A DNA stretch of 64,000 nucleotides from Desulfurivibrio sp044068515 (GCF_044068515.1 NZ_JBIPKI010000002.1:115649-179648); one strand, 5' to 3'; counted from the stretch's first letter, positions 1-8,890 are shown. Made by a program: numbers and translations. The notes: generated by a model from the sequence alone, not told the origin.

Positions 1-108
1 CTGGCAGCCGAAGGTTTCAATATAAAGATTTCTGGTTCCAGCCATGTTTCCCGATCATTAAAAATTTTTTTTCCGGAGCGAACAAGCACAGCAATTTCTG
101 AGATTTAA
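1..108 (+). CDS. Possible 3' end of a gene cut by the window edge
   Basis: Frame 1 is open from the first base to a TAA at 106-108, giving 35 codons with no start in the window. The translation ends in ISEI and matches no family I recognise. The stretch is A+T-richer than its surroundings and 35 open codons can arise by chance, so this is only a possibility. Bases 109-157 are A+T-rich and hold no gene I can see. Confidence 0.15.
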   Translation: MAAEGFNIKISGSSHVSRSLKIFFPERTSTAISEI

Positions 109-157
109 AGCTTATATAATTGTATATTGGCGATTTTAATTAATATAAAAAAGGCAT

Positions 158-436
158 TCACTGGGCATGGGGGGCGGGGCAGGGCGGCGCTGCCAGTTGC
201 GGCTCCAGGGCCGCCAGCAGGGTCGCGACCTCCGTTGCCGCCTCGGGCGGATAGCGCAGCACCACCAGGCCCGTCTTCTCATCCAGGGTGGTGAGTACGG
301 CCAGATTATCATAAGCTTCCAGGATAAAACGAAAAAAACCGATTCGGGCCGGAGCTATGGTCATGGTTCGAGAGGCTAAATTTTGCACTGCCGGTCCTTG
401 GCTGGAATCCTCATGGCCGAAGCGGGGAGGGCCCAC
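158..436 (-). CDS. DUF4911 family protein
   Basis: Small soluble protein of about 92 residues, function unknown. The core, around residues 30-75, reads RIGFFRFILEAYDNLAVL and then VVLRYPPEAA, which resembles the DUF4911 family of Desulfobacterota proteins as I remember it (no search done). The C-terminus is rich in Ala and Pro. It lies 31 bp after purB on the same strand and is probably co-transcribed with it. The start is uncertain: the longest frame begins at a GTG (436) with a CAGGG just upstream, while an internal ATG at 364 would give a 68-residue protein that keeps the conserved core. No signal peptide or membrane segment is visible. Confidence 0.6.
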   Translation of the reverse strand: MGPPRFGHEDSSQGPAVQNLASRTMTIAPARIGFFRFILEAYDNLAVLTTLDEKTGLVVLRYPPEAATEVATLLAALEPQLAAPPCPAPHAQ

Positions 437-467
437 ACCCTGAAATAAGTTTTAGTCACCGCTAATC

Positions 468-1913
468 CTATACCCGTAGCGAGCTGTCAATGGTTCCCAG
501 CAGGTCGCGATGGGCGGCCAGGCGCGGCTCTACTTCTTCCGCCAGAAATTCTTCGGTCTGGGTTTCCGCCCGGCCGGCAAATTCGGCGGGATTGGCCATC
601 AAGCCTTCCAGCTCGGCCAGGGTGAAGGGCATGTCCTGATCGGCGGCCAGGCGGGCCAGCAAGTCGTTCTCGCCGGCTTCATCCTTGACCTTTTTACCGG
701 CCGCCACCGAGTGCCGCTTGATGATCTCATGCATTTCCTGGCGGCTGGCCCCCTTGCGGACGGCGGCCATCAGGATTTTTTCGGTGGCCATGAAGGGCAG
801 TTCCTGGCGCAGGTGTTTCGCAATTTGTTGCGGATAAACAACCATATCGGAAGTTATATTCATATACAGCCTAAGGATGGCGTCGGTCAACAGAAAGGCC
901 TGGGGAATGTCCATCCGGCGGATGGCGGAGTCATCCAGGGTGCGCTCGAACCACTGGTTGGCAAAGGTGGCGTAAAAATTGGGGACCAGGCCCATAAGTT
1001 TGCGGGCCAAGCCGGTCATGCGCTCCGAACGCATGGGATTGCGCTTGTAGGCCATGGCTGAACTGCCCACCTGGTGCTGGGCAAAGGGCTCTTCCTGGAC
1101 CTTGAGATTGGACAGCAGGCGCAGGTCGACGGCGAATTTGTGGGCCGAGGCCCCGATGCCGGCCAGGACCTCGGCGATTTTTATATCCAGCTTACGGGTA
1201 TAGGTCTGGCCGGTAACCGGAAAAACCTCGGGAAAACCAAGCTTTCGAGCAACTAGTTCATCCAGCTGCCGCACTTTCCGGTGGTCGCCGCGGAATAGCT
1301 CGAAAAAGGTGGCCTGGGTGCCCACGGTACCCTTGGCCCCGCGGGCCTTGATTTGACCTTCGAGCCACTCGAGGGAGTCGAGGTCCATCAGCAGATCCTG
1401 GAGGTAGAGGGTGTGGCGCTTGCCCACCGTGGTCGGCTGGGCCGGTTGGTAATGGGTGTAGCCCAGGGTAACTAATCCTTTGTTTTTTCGACAAAAATCA
1501 GCCAGGTTGGCGATAACGTGGAGCAGGGCCTTTTTGACCAGCGCCAGAGCCTGTTTTTGCAAAAGCAGGTCGGTGTTGCAGCCGACGAACTGGGAGGTGG
1601 CTCCCAGGTGAATAATAGGTTCGGCGGTGGGGCACTGGCGACCGTAGGCGTAAACATGGGCCATGACATCATGGCGAATTTCCTTTTCTTTGGCCGCGGC
1701 CAGGTCGAAATCGATATCGGTGGCGTGCTTTTTCAACTCATCGATCATTTCCCGGGTCACCAGGTCATCCAGGCCCAGTTCATGCTGGGCCTCGGCCAGG
1801 GCAATCCAGCAGCGCCGCCAGGTGGTGAACTTGCTTCGTTCGGAAAAGATGGCCTGCATTTCCGGGCTGGTGTAACGGCTGACCAGGGGTTCCTGGTAAA
1901 TATCACGGTTCAT
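468..1913 (-). CDS. purB: Adenylosuccinate lyase
   Basis: Catalyses two steps of purine synthesis: fumarate release from SAICAR and from adenylosuccinate, the second giving AMP. The fumarate lyase signature GSSAMAYKRNP is present around residue 285, with the flexible-loop serines; RHDVMAHVYAYG and GATSQFVG near the N-terminus form other parts of the active site. Length (481 aa) is normal for the longer PurB type. The frame is open 19 codons further upstream, but ATG 1913 has GGAG 8 nt upstream and begins the conserved MNRDIYQEP, so I chose it. The gene is followed closely by the DUF4911 gene. It is separated from recJ by 437 bp, so it probably has its own promoter. Confidence 0.95.
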   Translation of the reverse strand: MNRDIYQEPLVSRYTSPEMQAIFSERSKFTTWRRCWIALAEAQHELGLDDLVTREMIDELKKHATDIDFDLAAAKEKEIRHDVMAHVYAYGRQCPTAEPIIHLGATSQFVGCNTDLLLQKQALALVKKALLHVIANLADFCRKNKGLVTLGYTHYQPAQPTTVGKRHTLYLQDLLMDLDSLEWLEGQIKARGAKGTVGTQATFFELFRGDHRKVRQLDELVARKLGFPEVFPVTGQTYTRKLDIKIAEVLAGIGASAHKFAVDLRLLSNLKVQEEPFAQHQVGSSAMAYKRNPMRSERMTGLARKLMGLVPNFYATFANQWFERTLDDSAIRRMDIPQAFLLTDAILRLYMNITSDMVVYPQQIAKHLRQELPFMATEKILMAAVRKGASRQEMHEIIKRHSVAAGKKVKDEAGENDLLARLAADQDMPFTLAELEGLMANPAEFAGRAETQTEEFLAEEVEPRLAAHRDLLGTIDSSLRV

Positions 1914-2350
1914 CGAATTTCTCCGGTTGCAACAGTTAATGCATTGATTCAGCGTTTTTAAAGTATTCACAATAGCGGCACCGGAACAACGGAGCGCCGG
2001 GGCCTTTTGTACCAGAATTTAACGGAAAAAGCTTGTGAAACCACCACCGGGTTCGGGCCGGTAGTTCAGAGGGATTGTTTGCCGTTCAGTTTAAGCCGGC
2101 CTACAGGTTTTCCTGATTACTACCATCGATAAAACCGGGGGCAAGCCAAGCCCGATGGCCCGACCAGTTTCCCCTGCTGCCCGGAATTATTTTATCAATG
2201 TCGCATAATGTATATTATGTATAGTTAGATAAAGCATGTAACTACAAAGGCTTGTGAAACAAGCCGTCCTGTAGGGCTTGTCCCCCCTCTTCGCCGTCGC
2301 AAGCTCGGAGGTTTTTGGTCGGTAACCGTTTGCGGGTCCCTGGGATCAGT
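1914..2350. other. Intergenic region upstream of purB
   Basis: No gene seen in 437 bp between recJ (3' end) and purB (5' end), both on the minus strand. An A+T-rich patch at about 2190-2245 in otherwise G+C-rich sequence, with the imperfect dyad CATAAT-N4-ATTATG, is the likeliest place for the purB promoter. Closer to recJ are paired short repeats described separately. A GGCCGGTAGTTCAGAGGG stretch near 2055 resembles a tRNA start but has no matching T-arm. Confidence 0.5.
2249..2281 (-). terminator. Candidate recJ terminator with alternative stems
   Basis: The motif GGCTTGT occurs at 2249-2255 and 2275-2281, and its complement ACAAGCC at 2259-2265. On the minus strand GGCTTGT-TTC-ACAAGCC (7-bp stem, 3-nt loop) is followed by TTTGT, a weak intrinsic terminator about 85 bp after the recJ stop. 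The middle element can pair with either flanking copy, so two exclusive hairpins are possible. The U-tract is short. Confidence 0.4.
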
Positions 2351-4123
2351 TCAGGTGATGGTTGAAACGGATTTACTCTGGAGTTGCCAGGAGACCTGCC
2401 CCTGGTAAAAGTTGCGGCGGAGGGTAAAAATCAGCTCCACTGTCCGGCTGCTAAGCTCGGGATCGATCGCGCCATAATCGAAGGCAATGCCCGGCAGGCA
2501 AAGATCCGGCTGTTGCCAGTGGAAGCGGAGATGGTTGCGCCCGGCCAGGGTCGGCCGGGTTAATCTCCCCCGAACCTGAAAAATCGGCTCGGGGTTGCCG
2601 GAACCGAACGGTTCCAGGAGATGATATATGCTGGTTAAATATCTGTCTATGCGCCCTTCCGGGAATGACCAGTCGATGCTGAGCGCTTCCCGGGCCGGCA
2701 TGGTGGCCAGGCGCTGGCCCGTTTCCCGGTCGAGTTGGCGCCGGAAGATCTCGAGCTTATCCTTCTGCAGGCTCAGGCCCAGGGCGGCGGCATGACCGCC
2801 GTAACCCAGCAGCAGTTCCTCACAGTTGCCGACCGCCGCCAGCAGATCCAAGCCCTCGATGCTGCGGCCCGATCCTTTAATGATTCCCTCCTCCTCGCCC
2901 AGCAGGATCACCGGCCGGTCAAAATCTCTTACCAGCCTGCTGGCGGCAATCCCCAGGACTCCCGGATGCCAGCTTGGGTCGGAATAAATTAGAATATTGA
3001 GGTCTTGCCGCTCGGCCTGGCCGGCCTGACGGCGCACATCCAGGTAGATGTTTTCGCTCAGCTCCCGCCGCCAGCGGTTGAGCTTTTCCAGTTCGGCCGC
3101 CAAGGCGGCGGCCTCTCGTTCATCGTCGGTTATCAGCAGGCGAAAGGCGGTTTCCGGCGCGGCAACCCGGCCGGCCGCATTGAGCCGGGGCGCCAGGGCA
3201 AATGAAATGTCCTCGGAGCAAAGCGCCCTGCCCTGGCCCTTTGTTCCCTTTAACCCAGCGGGAATTCCGGCAATTTCGGCCAGGGCGGCCAAGCCCGGCC
3301 TGGTGGTGGCCTGCAGAACCTCCAGCCCGGCCCGGACCAGAATCCGGTTGACGCCCCGCAAAGGGACCATGTCGGCCACGGTCCCCAAGGCCACTAAATC
3401 GAGATACTCCTTGAGGTTGGGCTGAGTCCCGGCGGCCCAGAAGCCCTCCCGGGCCAGTTGGCGGCGCAGCCCCATCAGCAGGTAGAAGGCCACCCCGACT
3501 CCGGCCAGATTCTTGCATGGAAAGGGACAGCCCGGCTGGTGGGGATTGAGAATGGCGGCGGCCGGCGGCAATTGCGGCGGGGGGCGATGGTGGTCGGTGA
3601 CAATCACCGTGAAACCAAGGTCGTTGGCGGCGGCAATCGCCTGGTGGTCGCTGATGCCGCAGTCCACGGTGAGCAGCAGCGGCCGGGCGGCGGTGGGGAG
3701 TTGGCGAAGCAGTTCCGCCAGCAGACGGGCGTGGACCCCGTAGCCGTCCTCGAGGCGATGGGGCAACAGGTAGTGGAGCTGTCGATGTCCTTGGGCCTGC
3801 AAAAAGGTGTAGAGCAGGGCCCCGGCGGTAAGCCCGTCGGCATCATAATCGGCATAGATTACAATCGGTTGGCTGCTGCCCAGAGCGCTCGTCAGCAGTT
3901 CTACGGCCGAACCCATGCCCAGCAGCAGGTCAGGATCGGGCAAATCGGCCAGGTTGGGGTGGAGAAAGGCTCTGATTCGCTCTTCATCGCGATAGCCGCG
4001 GCGCCAGAGAACCGCGACCAGGGCCGCGGGCAGGTTGAGCCGGGCGGCCAGGCCGCGGCAAAGTTCCCCGGCCCCTTCTTGCTCCCCTTCCGCCGCAGAG
4101 CCGGTTTCCGGCGCAAAATACAT
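2351..4123 (-). CDS. recJ: Single-stranded-DNA-specific exonuclease RecJ
   Basis: 5'-to-3' single-strand exonuclease of recombination and mismatch repair in the cytoplasm. The DHH phosphoesterase motifs are present: YADYDADGLTAGAL (about residue 90), LLTVDCGISDHQA, VIVTDHHRPP with the name-giving DHH, and LNPHQPGCPFP. A DHHA1-type motif, GYGGHAAALG, is at about residue 440, followed by the C-terminal OB-type region. The 590-aa length fits RecJ. The start is ATG 4123, 26 bp after the pgsA stop, with only a weak ribosome-binding site, so it probably depends on the miaA-pgsA transcript. Confidence 0.95.
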   Translation of the reverse strand: MYFAPETGSAAEGEQEGAGELCRGLAARLNLPAALVAVLWRRGYRDEERIRAFLHPNLADLPDPDLLLGMGSAVELLTSALGSSQPIVIYADYDADGLTAGALLYTFLQAQGHRQLHYLLPHRLEDGYGVHARLLAELLRQLPTAARPLLLTVDCGISDHQAIAAANDLGFTVIVTDHHRPPPQLPPAAAILNPHQPGCPFPCKNLAGVGVAFYLLMGLRRQLAREGFWAAGTQPNLKEYLDLVALGTVADMVPLRGVNRILVRAGLEVLQATTRPGLAALAEIAGIPAGLKGTKGQGRALCSEDISFALAPRLNAAGRVAAPETAFRLLITDDEREAAALAAELEKLNRWRRELSENIYLDVRRQAGQAERQDLNILIYSDPSWHPGVLGIAASRLVRDFDRPVILLGEEEGIIKGSGRSIEGLDLLAAVGNCEELLLGYGGHAAALGLSLQKDKLEIFRRQLDRETGQRLATMPAREALSIDWSFPEGRIDRYLTSIYHLLEPFGSGNPEPIFQVRGRLTRPTLAGRNHLRFHWQQPDLCLPGIAFDYGAIDPELSSRTVELIFTLRRNFYQGQVSWQLQSKSVSTIT

Positions 4124-4149
4124 TAACAGTCACACTTAATGTTTTGAAT

Positions 4150-4701
4150 TTAGGAGTTATTATCGCCGTCAGAACTCTTTCCCAAGGCCTGAAAGCCGAT
4201 TACCAGGTAATGGGCGCAGGAGAGCAGAGTCAGAAAGGCGGTGGCGAAGATCAGGTAATCCTGCAAAAAAAGCAGGGGCTGGATATAGGCCAAGCCGAGA
4301 AAATAGGCCACGGTGAGTAATTGCATAACGGTGGTCAGCTTGCTGGTATAGGTGGGGGCGATCTGCAGCCGGCGGTCATTGAGGATCAGGATGGCGAAGC
4401 CGACCACGATAATCAGGTCGCGGCTGACCACCAAAACCGTAAGCCAGCGGGGAATGACCTCGATCACCGCCAGAATGACAAAGGCCGTGACCAGCAGGGC
4501 CTTGTCGGCCACCGGATCAAGAATGGCCCCCAGGCGGGTTTTCTGTTTGAGCAGGCGGGCCAGGAATCCGTCCAGGCCGTCGCTGATCCCGGCAATGATA
4601 AAAACCAGCAAGGCATAGCTGTATTGCTCTTCCAGCAGGAAGATCGCCAGCAGGGGCACCAGCAGGATGCGGATAACGGTAATCAGGTTGGGAATATTCA
4701 T
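4150..4701 (-). CDS. pgsA: CDP-diacylglycerol--glycerol-3-phosphate 3-phosphatidyltransferase
   Basis: Membrane enzyme that makes phosphatidylglycerophosphate, the first committed step to phosphatidylglycerol and cardiolipin. The CDP-alcohol phosphotransferase signature D-G-x2-A-R-x8-G-x3-D-x3-D is seen as DGLDGFLAR followed by GAILDPVADK, around residues 42-67. Several hydrophobic segments surround it; 183 residues is typical. Its ATG overlaps the miaA stop as ATGA (4698-4701), indicating translational coupling. Family members can act on other head groups; PgsA is the most likely by size and the opening MNIPNLITVIRI. Confidence 0.92.
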   Translation of the reverse strand: MNIPNLITVIRILLVPLLAIFLLEEQYSYALLVFIIAGISDGLDGFLARLLKQKTRLGAILDPVADKALLVTAFVILAVIEVIPRWLTVLVVSRDLIIVVGFAILILNDRRLQIAPTYTSKLTTVMQLLTVAYFLGLAYIQPLLFLQDYLIFATAFLTLLSCAHYLVIGFQALGKSSDGDNNS

Positions 4702-5645
4702 ATTTTTTGCTCGAGCAGCAGCTTGATCTGCTCCGTCTCGCCAGGATCATACCAGTGAATGTTCTCCATGCGCCTGAACCAGGTGAACTGGCGTTTGGCG
4801 TAGCGCCTGGTATCACGGGCCATCAGCTCCTTGGCCTCCTCCAGGGGGTAACGGCCGCTCAGGTAATCCACCATGTGGCGATAGCCGATGGCCTGCATCG
4901 GCGCTAACTCAGGCCCGTAACCACGGGCCAGCAGACCGGCGACCTCGTCGATCAGGCCCTGGGCCAGCATGGTCTCCACCCGCCGGTTGATCCGTTCATA
5001 CAAAATATCCCGCTCCGAGGCAAGCCCGATCACCGGCACTTCAGCCGCCAGCAGGGCCTGCTGGCGGTTGCGGCGCAGATGCTCCGACCAGCTGAGGCCG
5101 CTGGCGTAAAAAATTTCCAGGGCCCGCAGCAGGCGCTGGCGGTCATGGGGATGAATACGGCAAGCCGATGGGGGATCGATGGTTGCCAGCTCGGCATGCA
5201 GGGCGGCGGGCCCTTCCCTCTCAAGCCTGTTCTTTAAATTTAACCTTAATTCAGGATCATATTGATCAAACTTAAATATTCCCTCCAGCAAACCGCGCAG
5301 GTAGAGACCGGTGCCGCCGGTGAAAAGGGCCGCCCTGCCCCGCTCCCGGATGGCGGCCAGGGCCGCGGCGGCATCGGCCAGGAAGCGGGCCAGGCTGTAG
5401 TCTTCGTCCGGGTCGACGATATCAATAAGATGATGGGGAACTTGCCGCCGCTCCTCCGGGCTGGCCTTGGCGGTGCCGATGTCAAGGTAGCGGTAAACCT
5501 GCATGGAATCGACACTGATGATCTCGGCATTATATTTATGGGCCAGTTCCAGGGCCAGGGCGGTTTTCCCCACCGCGGTGGGACCGACCAGACAGAAAAC
5601 GGTTGTTGGCTCCCGGTTTTTTCGGTAAACTTCTTGGTCTTTCAT
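4698..5645 (-). CDS. miaA: tRNA dimethylallyltransferase
   Basis: Adds an isopentenyl group to A37 of tRNAs reading UNN codons. The P-loop LVGPTAVGKTALA lies near the N-terminus, followed by IISVDSMQVYRYLDIGTAK, the DSxQ substrate motif; GGTGLYLRGLL and the C-terminal KRQFTWFR are further family marks. The frame stays open 46 codons further upstream, but ATG 5645 (MKDQEVYRKN) has GGGGA just upstream and gives a normal 315-residue protein. It is divergent from serC across 52 bp and is the first gene of a miaA-pgsA-recJ operon. Confidence 0.95.
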   Translation of the reverse strand: MKDQEVYRKNREPTTVFCLVGPTAVGKTALALELAHKYNAEIISVDSMQVYRYLDIGTAKASPEERRQVPHHLIDIVDPDEDYSLARFLADAAAALAAIRERGRAALFTGGTGLYLRGLLEGIFKFDQYDPELRLNLKNRLEREGPAALHAELATIDPPSACRIHPHDRQRLLRALEIFYASGLSWSEHLRRNRQQALLAAEVPVIGLASERDILYERINRRVETMLAQGLIDEVAGLLARGYGPELAPMQAIGYRHMVDYLSGRYPLEEAKELMARDTRRYAKRQFTWFRRMENIHWYDPGETEQIKLLLEQKI

Positions 5646-5697
5646 GCTTCCCCAGTCTCTTTCCGATTCACCTGGTCCATATAAGGAGAACCAACCC

Positions 5698-6777
5698 ATG
5701 CCGGAGCGTATTTTCAATTTCAGTCCGGGCCCGGCCACTCTGCCGCCGGAAGTTTTGCGCCAGGCCGCCCGGGATATCATCAACTACCGGGATCTCGGCA
5801 TGAGCATCATCGAGATGAGCCACCGCTCCAAGCCCTTCATGGCGGTGGTCGATGAAGCCGAGCGACTGCTCCGCGAGTTAATGGATATCCCCGCCAATTA
5901 CAAGGTTCTTTTTCTCCAGGGCGGGGCCTCGACCCAGTTCGCCATGGTACCGATGAACCTGCTGGGAGCGGGCCAGAAGGCCTGCTATCTCAATACCGGG
6001 GTCTGGGCCAAGAAGGCGATCAAGGAAGCCAAGCTGTTCGGCGAGATCGATGTGGCCTATTCCAGTGAAGGCGAAACCTACAACCACGTCCCGGCCGCCG
6101 GCGACTACCAGGTTGATCCGGCCGCCGAGTACCTTTATTTTGTGTCCAATAATACCATTTACGGCACCCAGTTCCAGAGCTTTCCCAGCGCCCATGTGCC
6201 GCTGGTCTGCGATATGTCTTCGGATATCCTCTCGCGGCCCTTCGATATCCGGCCCTTCGGCCTGGTTTTTGCCGGCGCTCAGAAGAACATGGGCCCGGCC
6301 GGAGTGACGGTGGTAATCGTCCGGGAGGATCTGCTGGACCGGGCCCCGGACAACCTGCCGACCATGTTCAAGTACCGGACCCACGCCGACAAGGGCTCGA
6401 TGTTCAACACCCCGCCCTGCTTCGCCATCTACACGGTGGGCCTGGTCCTGCAGTGGCTCAGGGACCTGGGGGGGCTGGCGGCCATCGAGCGGATCAACCG
6501 GGAAAAGGCCGCCCTGCTCTACGATGCCATCGACCGGCTCGATTTTTACCGCGGCCACGCCCGTCCCGAATCCCGTTCCCTGATGAACGTGACCTTCAAC
6601 CTGCCCACCCCGGAACTGGAGGCCAAGTTCATCAAGGAAGCCACCGCCCTGGGCCTCGACGGACTCAAGGGGCATCGTTCGGTGGGCGGCTGCCGGGCCT
6701 CGATCTACAACGCCTTCCCCCGCCAGGGCGTGGAAAAACTGGTCGAATTCATGGAGAAGTTTGCCGGCAACAATTGA
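5698..6777 (+). CDS. serC: Phosphoserine aminotransferase
   Basis: PLP enzyme converting 3-phosphohydroxypyruvate and glutamate to phosphoserine (serine synthesis; the same enzyme can serve pyridoxal phosphate synthesis). Family hallmarks: NFSPGPATLPPEVL at the N-terminus, FLQGGASTQFAMVPMNLL, the PLP-lysine region FAGAQKNMGPAG (Lys at about residue 197), and SVGGCRASIYNAFP at the C-terminus. ATG 5698 follows AAGGAGAACCAACCC, so it is preferred to the in-frame ATG at 5644, which falls over the miaA start. Length 359 aa is standard. A strong secondary structure follows the stop. Confidence 0.96.
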   Translation: MPERIFNFSPGPATLPPEVLRQAARDIINYRDLGMSIIEMSHRSKPFMAVVDEAERLLRELMDIPANYKVLFLQGGASTQFAMVPMNLLGAGQKACYLNTGVWAKKAIKEAKLFGEIDVAYSSEGETYNHVPAAGDYQVDPAAEYLYFVSNNTIYGTQFQSFPSAHVPLVCDMSSDILSRPFDIRPFGLVFAGAQKNMGPAGVTVVIVREDLLDRAPDNLPTMFKYRTHADKGSMFNTPPCFAIYTVGLVLQWLRDLGGLAAIERINREKAALLYDAIDRLDFYRGHARPESRSLMNVTFNLPTPELEAKFIKEATALGLDGLKGHRSVGGCRASIYNAFPRQGVEKLVEFMEKFAGNN

Positions 6778-6817
6778 AATGCTGCAGATATATTCTTGCA
6801 AATTCAGTAATTTAAAC

Positions 6818-6907
6818 CTCCAGCAGCACCCCCTTGGGCGGCAGGCGGACCGGGCCCGGCCGGTCAAGCCGGCCCGGCAAGCGCCCCAAGCCACGGTGCT
6901 GTTGGAG
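6818..6907 (+). promoter_or_regulatory. Long inverted repeat covering the ribosome-binding site of the next gene
   Basis: CTCCAGCAGCACC (6818-6830) pairs with GGTGCTGTTGGAG (6895-6907), 12 of 13 positions plus one G-U. Inside it, TTGGGCG faces CGCCCCAA and GGCCGG faces CCGGCC. The right arm contains the GGAG that serves ATG 6916 at 8-nt spacing, so the folded RNA would hide the ribosome-binding site. No U-run follows, so it is not a clear intrinsic terminator, though it could slow read-through from serC. Confidence 0.5.
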
Positions 6908-6915
6908 CTTTAAGC

Positions 6916-7788
6916 ATGGATTACCAGGGCGCCCATCTTATCCGCCCCCCAAGCGAGGCGGACAGCATCATTCTCCAGGTCACGGTGGGCTGTTCCCACA
7001 ACCGTTGCACCTTCTGCGCCACCTACAAGGCCGAAAAGTTCCGCCTCAAGGATGAAGCGATTATCCGGGCCGACCTCGATTTCGCCGCCCGTTACTGCCG
7101 CCGCCAGCATCGGCTCTTCCTGGCCGATGGGGACGTCCTGATTCTCCCCCAGCACCGCTTGCGCGCCCTGTTGCTGGCCATCCGCAAACGATTGCCCTGG
7201 GTCAAACGGGTAAGCCTCTACGCCAACGCCAAGGCGGTGCGGAGCAAGAGCCGCCAGGATCTGGCCGAACTAGCCGCCCTGGGCCTGGACCGGGTTTATC
7301 TGGGCCTGGAAAGCGGCCATGATGCTACCCTGGCCGCCATCCGCAAGGGGGCCGCTGCCGCCGGCCTGATCGCCGCCGGCCAGGCCGTGCGCCAGGCCGG
7401 TCTCTTTCTCTCGGTCACCGCCCTGCTGGGCATCGCCGGGGCGGCGGCTTCAACGGCCCATGCCGAGGCCACCGGCCGGGTACTCGGGGCCATGCAGCCC
7501 AACCAGATCGGCATTCTGACCCTGATGCTGCTGCCGGGCACCCCCCTTTACGAAGACGCCCGCCGGGGCTTGTTCGCCCTTCCCGACCAGGCCGGCCTGC
7601 TCCGGGAACTGCGCCTGATGGTGGCCAGCCTGGGCGATTGCCGCTGTCAGTTGCAGAGCAATCACCCTTCCAATTATCTCAGCATCAACGCCCGCCTGCC
7701 CAAGGACCGGGAAAGGGTGCTGGCCGCCATCGACCGGGCCCTGGCCGGCGAGATCAGCCTGCGCCCGGAGGGCCTGCGGGCCCTCTGA
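6916..7788 (+). CDS. Radical SAM protein, B12-independent HemN/Elp3-like type
   Basis: Cleaves S-adenosylmethionine through a 4Fe-4S cluster; substrate unknown. The cluster motif is CSHNRCTFC (C-x4-C-x2-C) around residues 31-39, an unusual spacing shared with a subfamily of uncharacterised radical SAM proteins. Then come RLFLADGDVL, LDRVYLGLESGHD (SAM-binding strand) and LMLLPGTPLYEDARRG, typical of the Elp3/MiaB-like barrel. At 290 residues it has no extra domain. It starts at ATG 6916 with GGAG at 8 nt; that site lies inside the inverted repeat described above. It is convergent with msrAB. Confidence 0.85.
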   Translation: MDYQGAHLIRPPSEADSIILQVTVGCSHNRCTFCATYKAEKFRLKDEAIIRADLDFAARYCRRQHRLFLADGDVLILPQHRLRALLLAIRKRLPWVKRVSLYANAKAVRSKSRQDLAELAALGLDRVYLGLESGHDATLAAIRKGAAAAGLIAAGQAVRQAGLFLSVTALLGIAGAAASTAHAEATGRVLGAMQPNQIGILTLMLLPGTPLYEDARRGLFALPDQAGLLRELRLMVASLGDCRCQLQSNHPSNYLSINARLPKDRERVLAAIDRALAGEISLRPEGLRAL

Positions 7789-7837
7789 AAGCCATTAAGG
7801 ATATGGCTGTTCCCAAAGCAGTTCCGCCGTCGGCGGC

Positions 7838-8890
7838 TTATTCAAACAGGTGGCTGAATTCGCCGTAACCGGCCGCAGCCAGCTCCTCCCGGGGAATAAA
7901 GCGCAGGGCCGCCGAGTTGATGCAGTAGCGCAGGCCGGTGGGCGGCGGTCCGTCGGGGAAGACGTGGCCGAGATGGGAATCGGCCTGGCGGCTCCGCACC
8001 TCGGTGCGGACCTGGAAGAGGCGCCGGTCCTTACGCTCGACGATGTTTTTCTTAACCAGGGGCCGGCTGAAGCTCGGCCAGCCGGTGCCGGAATCATACT
8101 TGTCCCGCGAACTGAACAACGGTTCGCCGGAAACGATATCGACGTAGATCCCCTCGCGCTTATTGTCCCAGTACTCGTTGGCAAAGGCCGGCTCGGTGCC
8201 GTCTTGCTGGGTGACCCGGTACTGCAGGGGGGTAAGCCGCTCCCGCAGCTCCCGTTCGCTCCAGGCTTTGCCCTCGGTGTCCCAAACCTCGGCCAGAAAG
8301 CGATCCCGGCCGGAGCCGGCCCGGTAGAACTTGTAACGCAGGGGATTTTTGCGATAATAAGCCTGGTGGTATTCCTCGGCCGGATAAAAAGTCTGGGCGG
8401 GGATAATCGGGGTGACAATCGGCTTGGTGAAAACCCCGCGCTGGGCCAAAGCTTCTTTGGACTTTTCCGCCAGTTGCCGCTGTTCCTCGTCATGGTAAAA
8501 GATCGCCGTCGAATAGGCCCGGCCCCGGTCGGCGAACTGGCCGTCGGGGTCGGTGGGATCGATCTGGCGCCAGAAAACGTCAAGCAACTCCGGATAAGAG
8601 ATGCGTTGAGGATCGAAGACGATTTCCACCGCTTCGATATGGCCGGCGGCGGCGTAATCCTCGTAGGTGGGGTTGGTGCTGCGACCGCCGGTGTAGCCGA
8701 CGGTCACCGCCAGAACCCCGTCCAGTTGGGCAAAAGGTTTTTCCAGGCACCAGAAGCAGCCCCCGGCCAGGGTGGCCTTGGCCGCGTTTGCCGGCCCTGG
8801 GCCGTTGACCGCCACCCGGCCACTGGCCAGCATGGTCACCCCCCAGCCGAAGAGCATAAAAAGAATCAGCAGCAGCAAGAGCTTCATCAC
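7838..8890 (-). CDS. msrAB: Bifunctional methionine sulfoxide reductase A/B
   Basis: Reduces both S- and R-methionine sulfoxide in proteins. The MsrA domain has GGCFWCLEKPF with its catalytic Cys near residue 45; the MsrB domain follows from about residue 215 with YDSGTGWPSF, HLGHVFPDG and the catalytic Cys in LRYCINSAAL. The CxxC pairs that bind zinc in many MsrB proteins are absent. A hydrophobic N-terminus (LLLLLILFMLFGWGVTML) suggests a signal peptide or anchor and a periplasmic site, where oxidised envelope proteins would be repaired. The start is ATG 8890; a second ATG one codon later is equally possible. It is transcribed away from the ADP-ribosylglycohydrolase gene. Confidence 0.93.
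   Translation of the reverse strand: MMKLLLLLILFMLFGWGVTMLASGRVAVNGPGPANAAKATLAGGCFWCLEKPFAQLDGVLAVTVGYTGGRSTNPTYEDYAAAGHIEAVEIVFDPQRISYPELLDVFWRQIDPTDPDGQFADRGRAYSTAIFYHDEEQRQLAEKSKEALAQRGVFTKPIVTPIIPAQTFYPAEEYHQAYYRKNPLRYKFYRAGSGRDRFLAEVWDTEGKAWSERELRERLTPLQYRVTQQDGTEPAFANEYWDNKREGIYVDIVSGEPLFSSRDKYDSGTGWPSFSRPLVKKNIVERKDRRLFQVRTEVRSRQADSHLGHVFPDGPPPTGLRYCINSAALRFIPREELAAAGYGEFSHLFE

Noticed and set aside
2055..2110. tRNA-like start (GGCCGGTAGTTCAGAGGG) upstream of purB
   Set aside because: No T-loop, no anticodon arm and no matching acceptor 3' side could be drawn; chance similarity to a D-arm.
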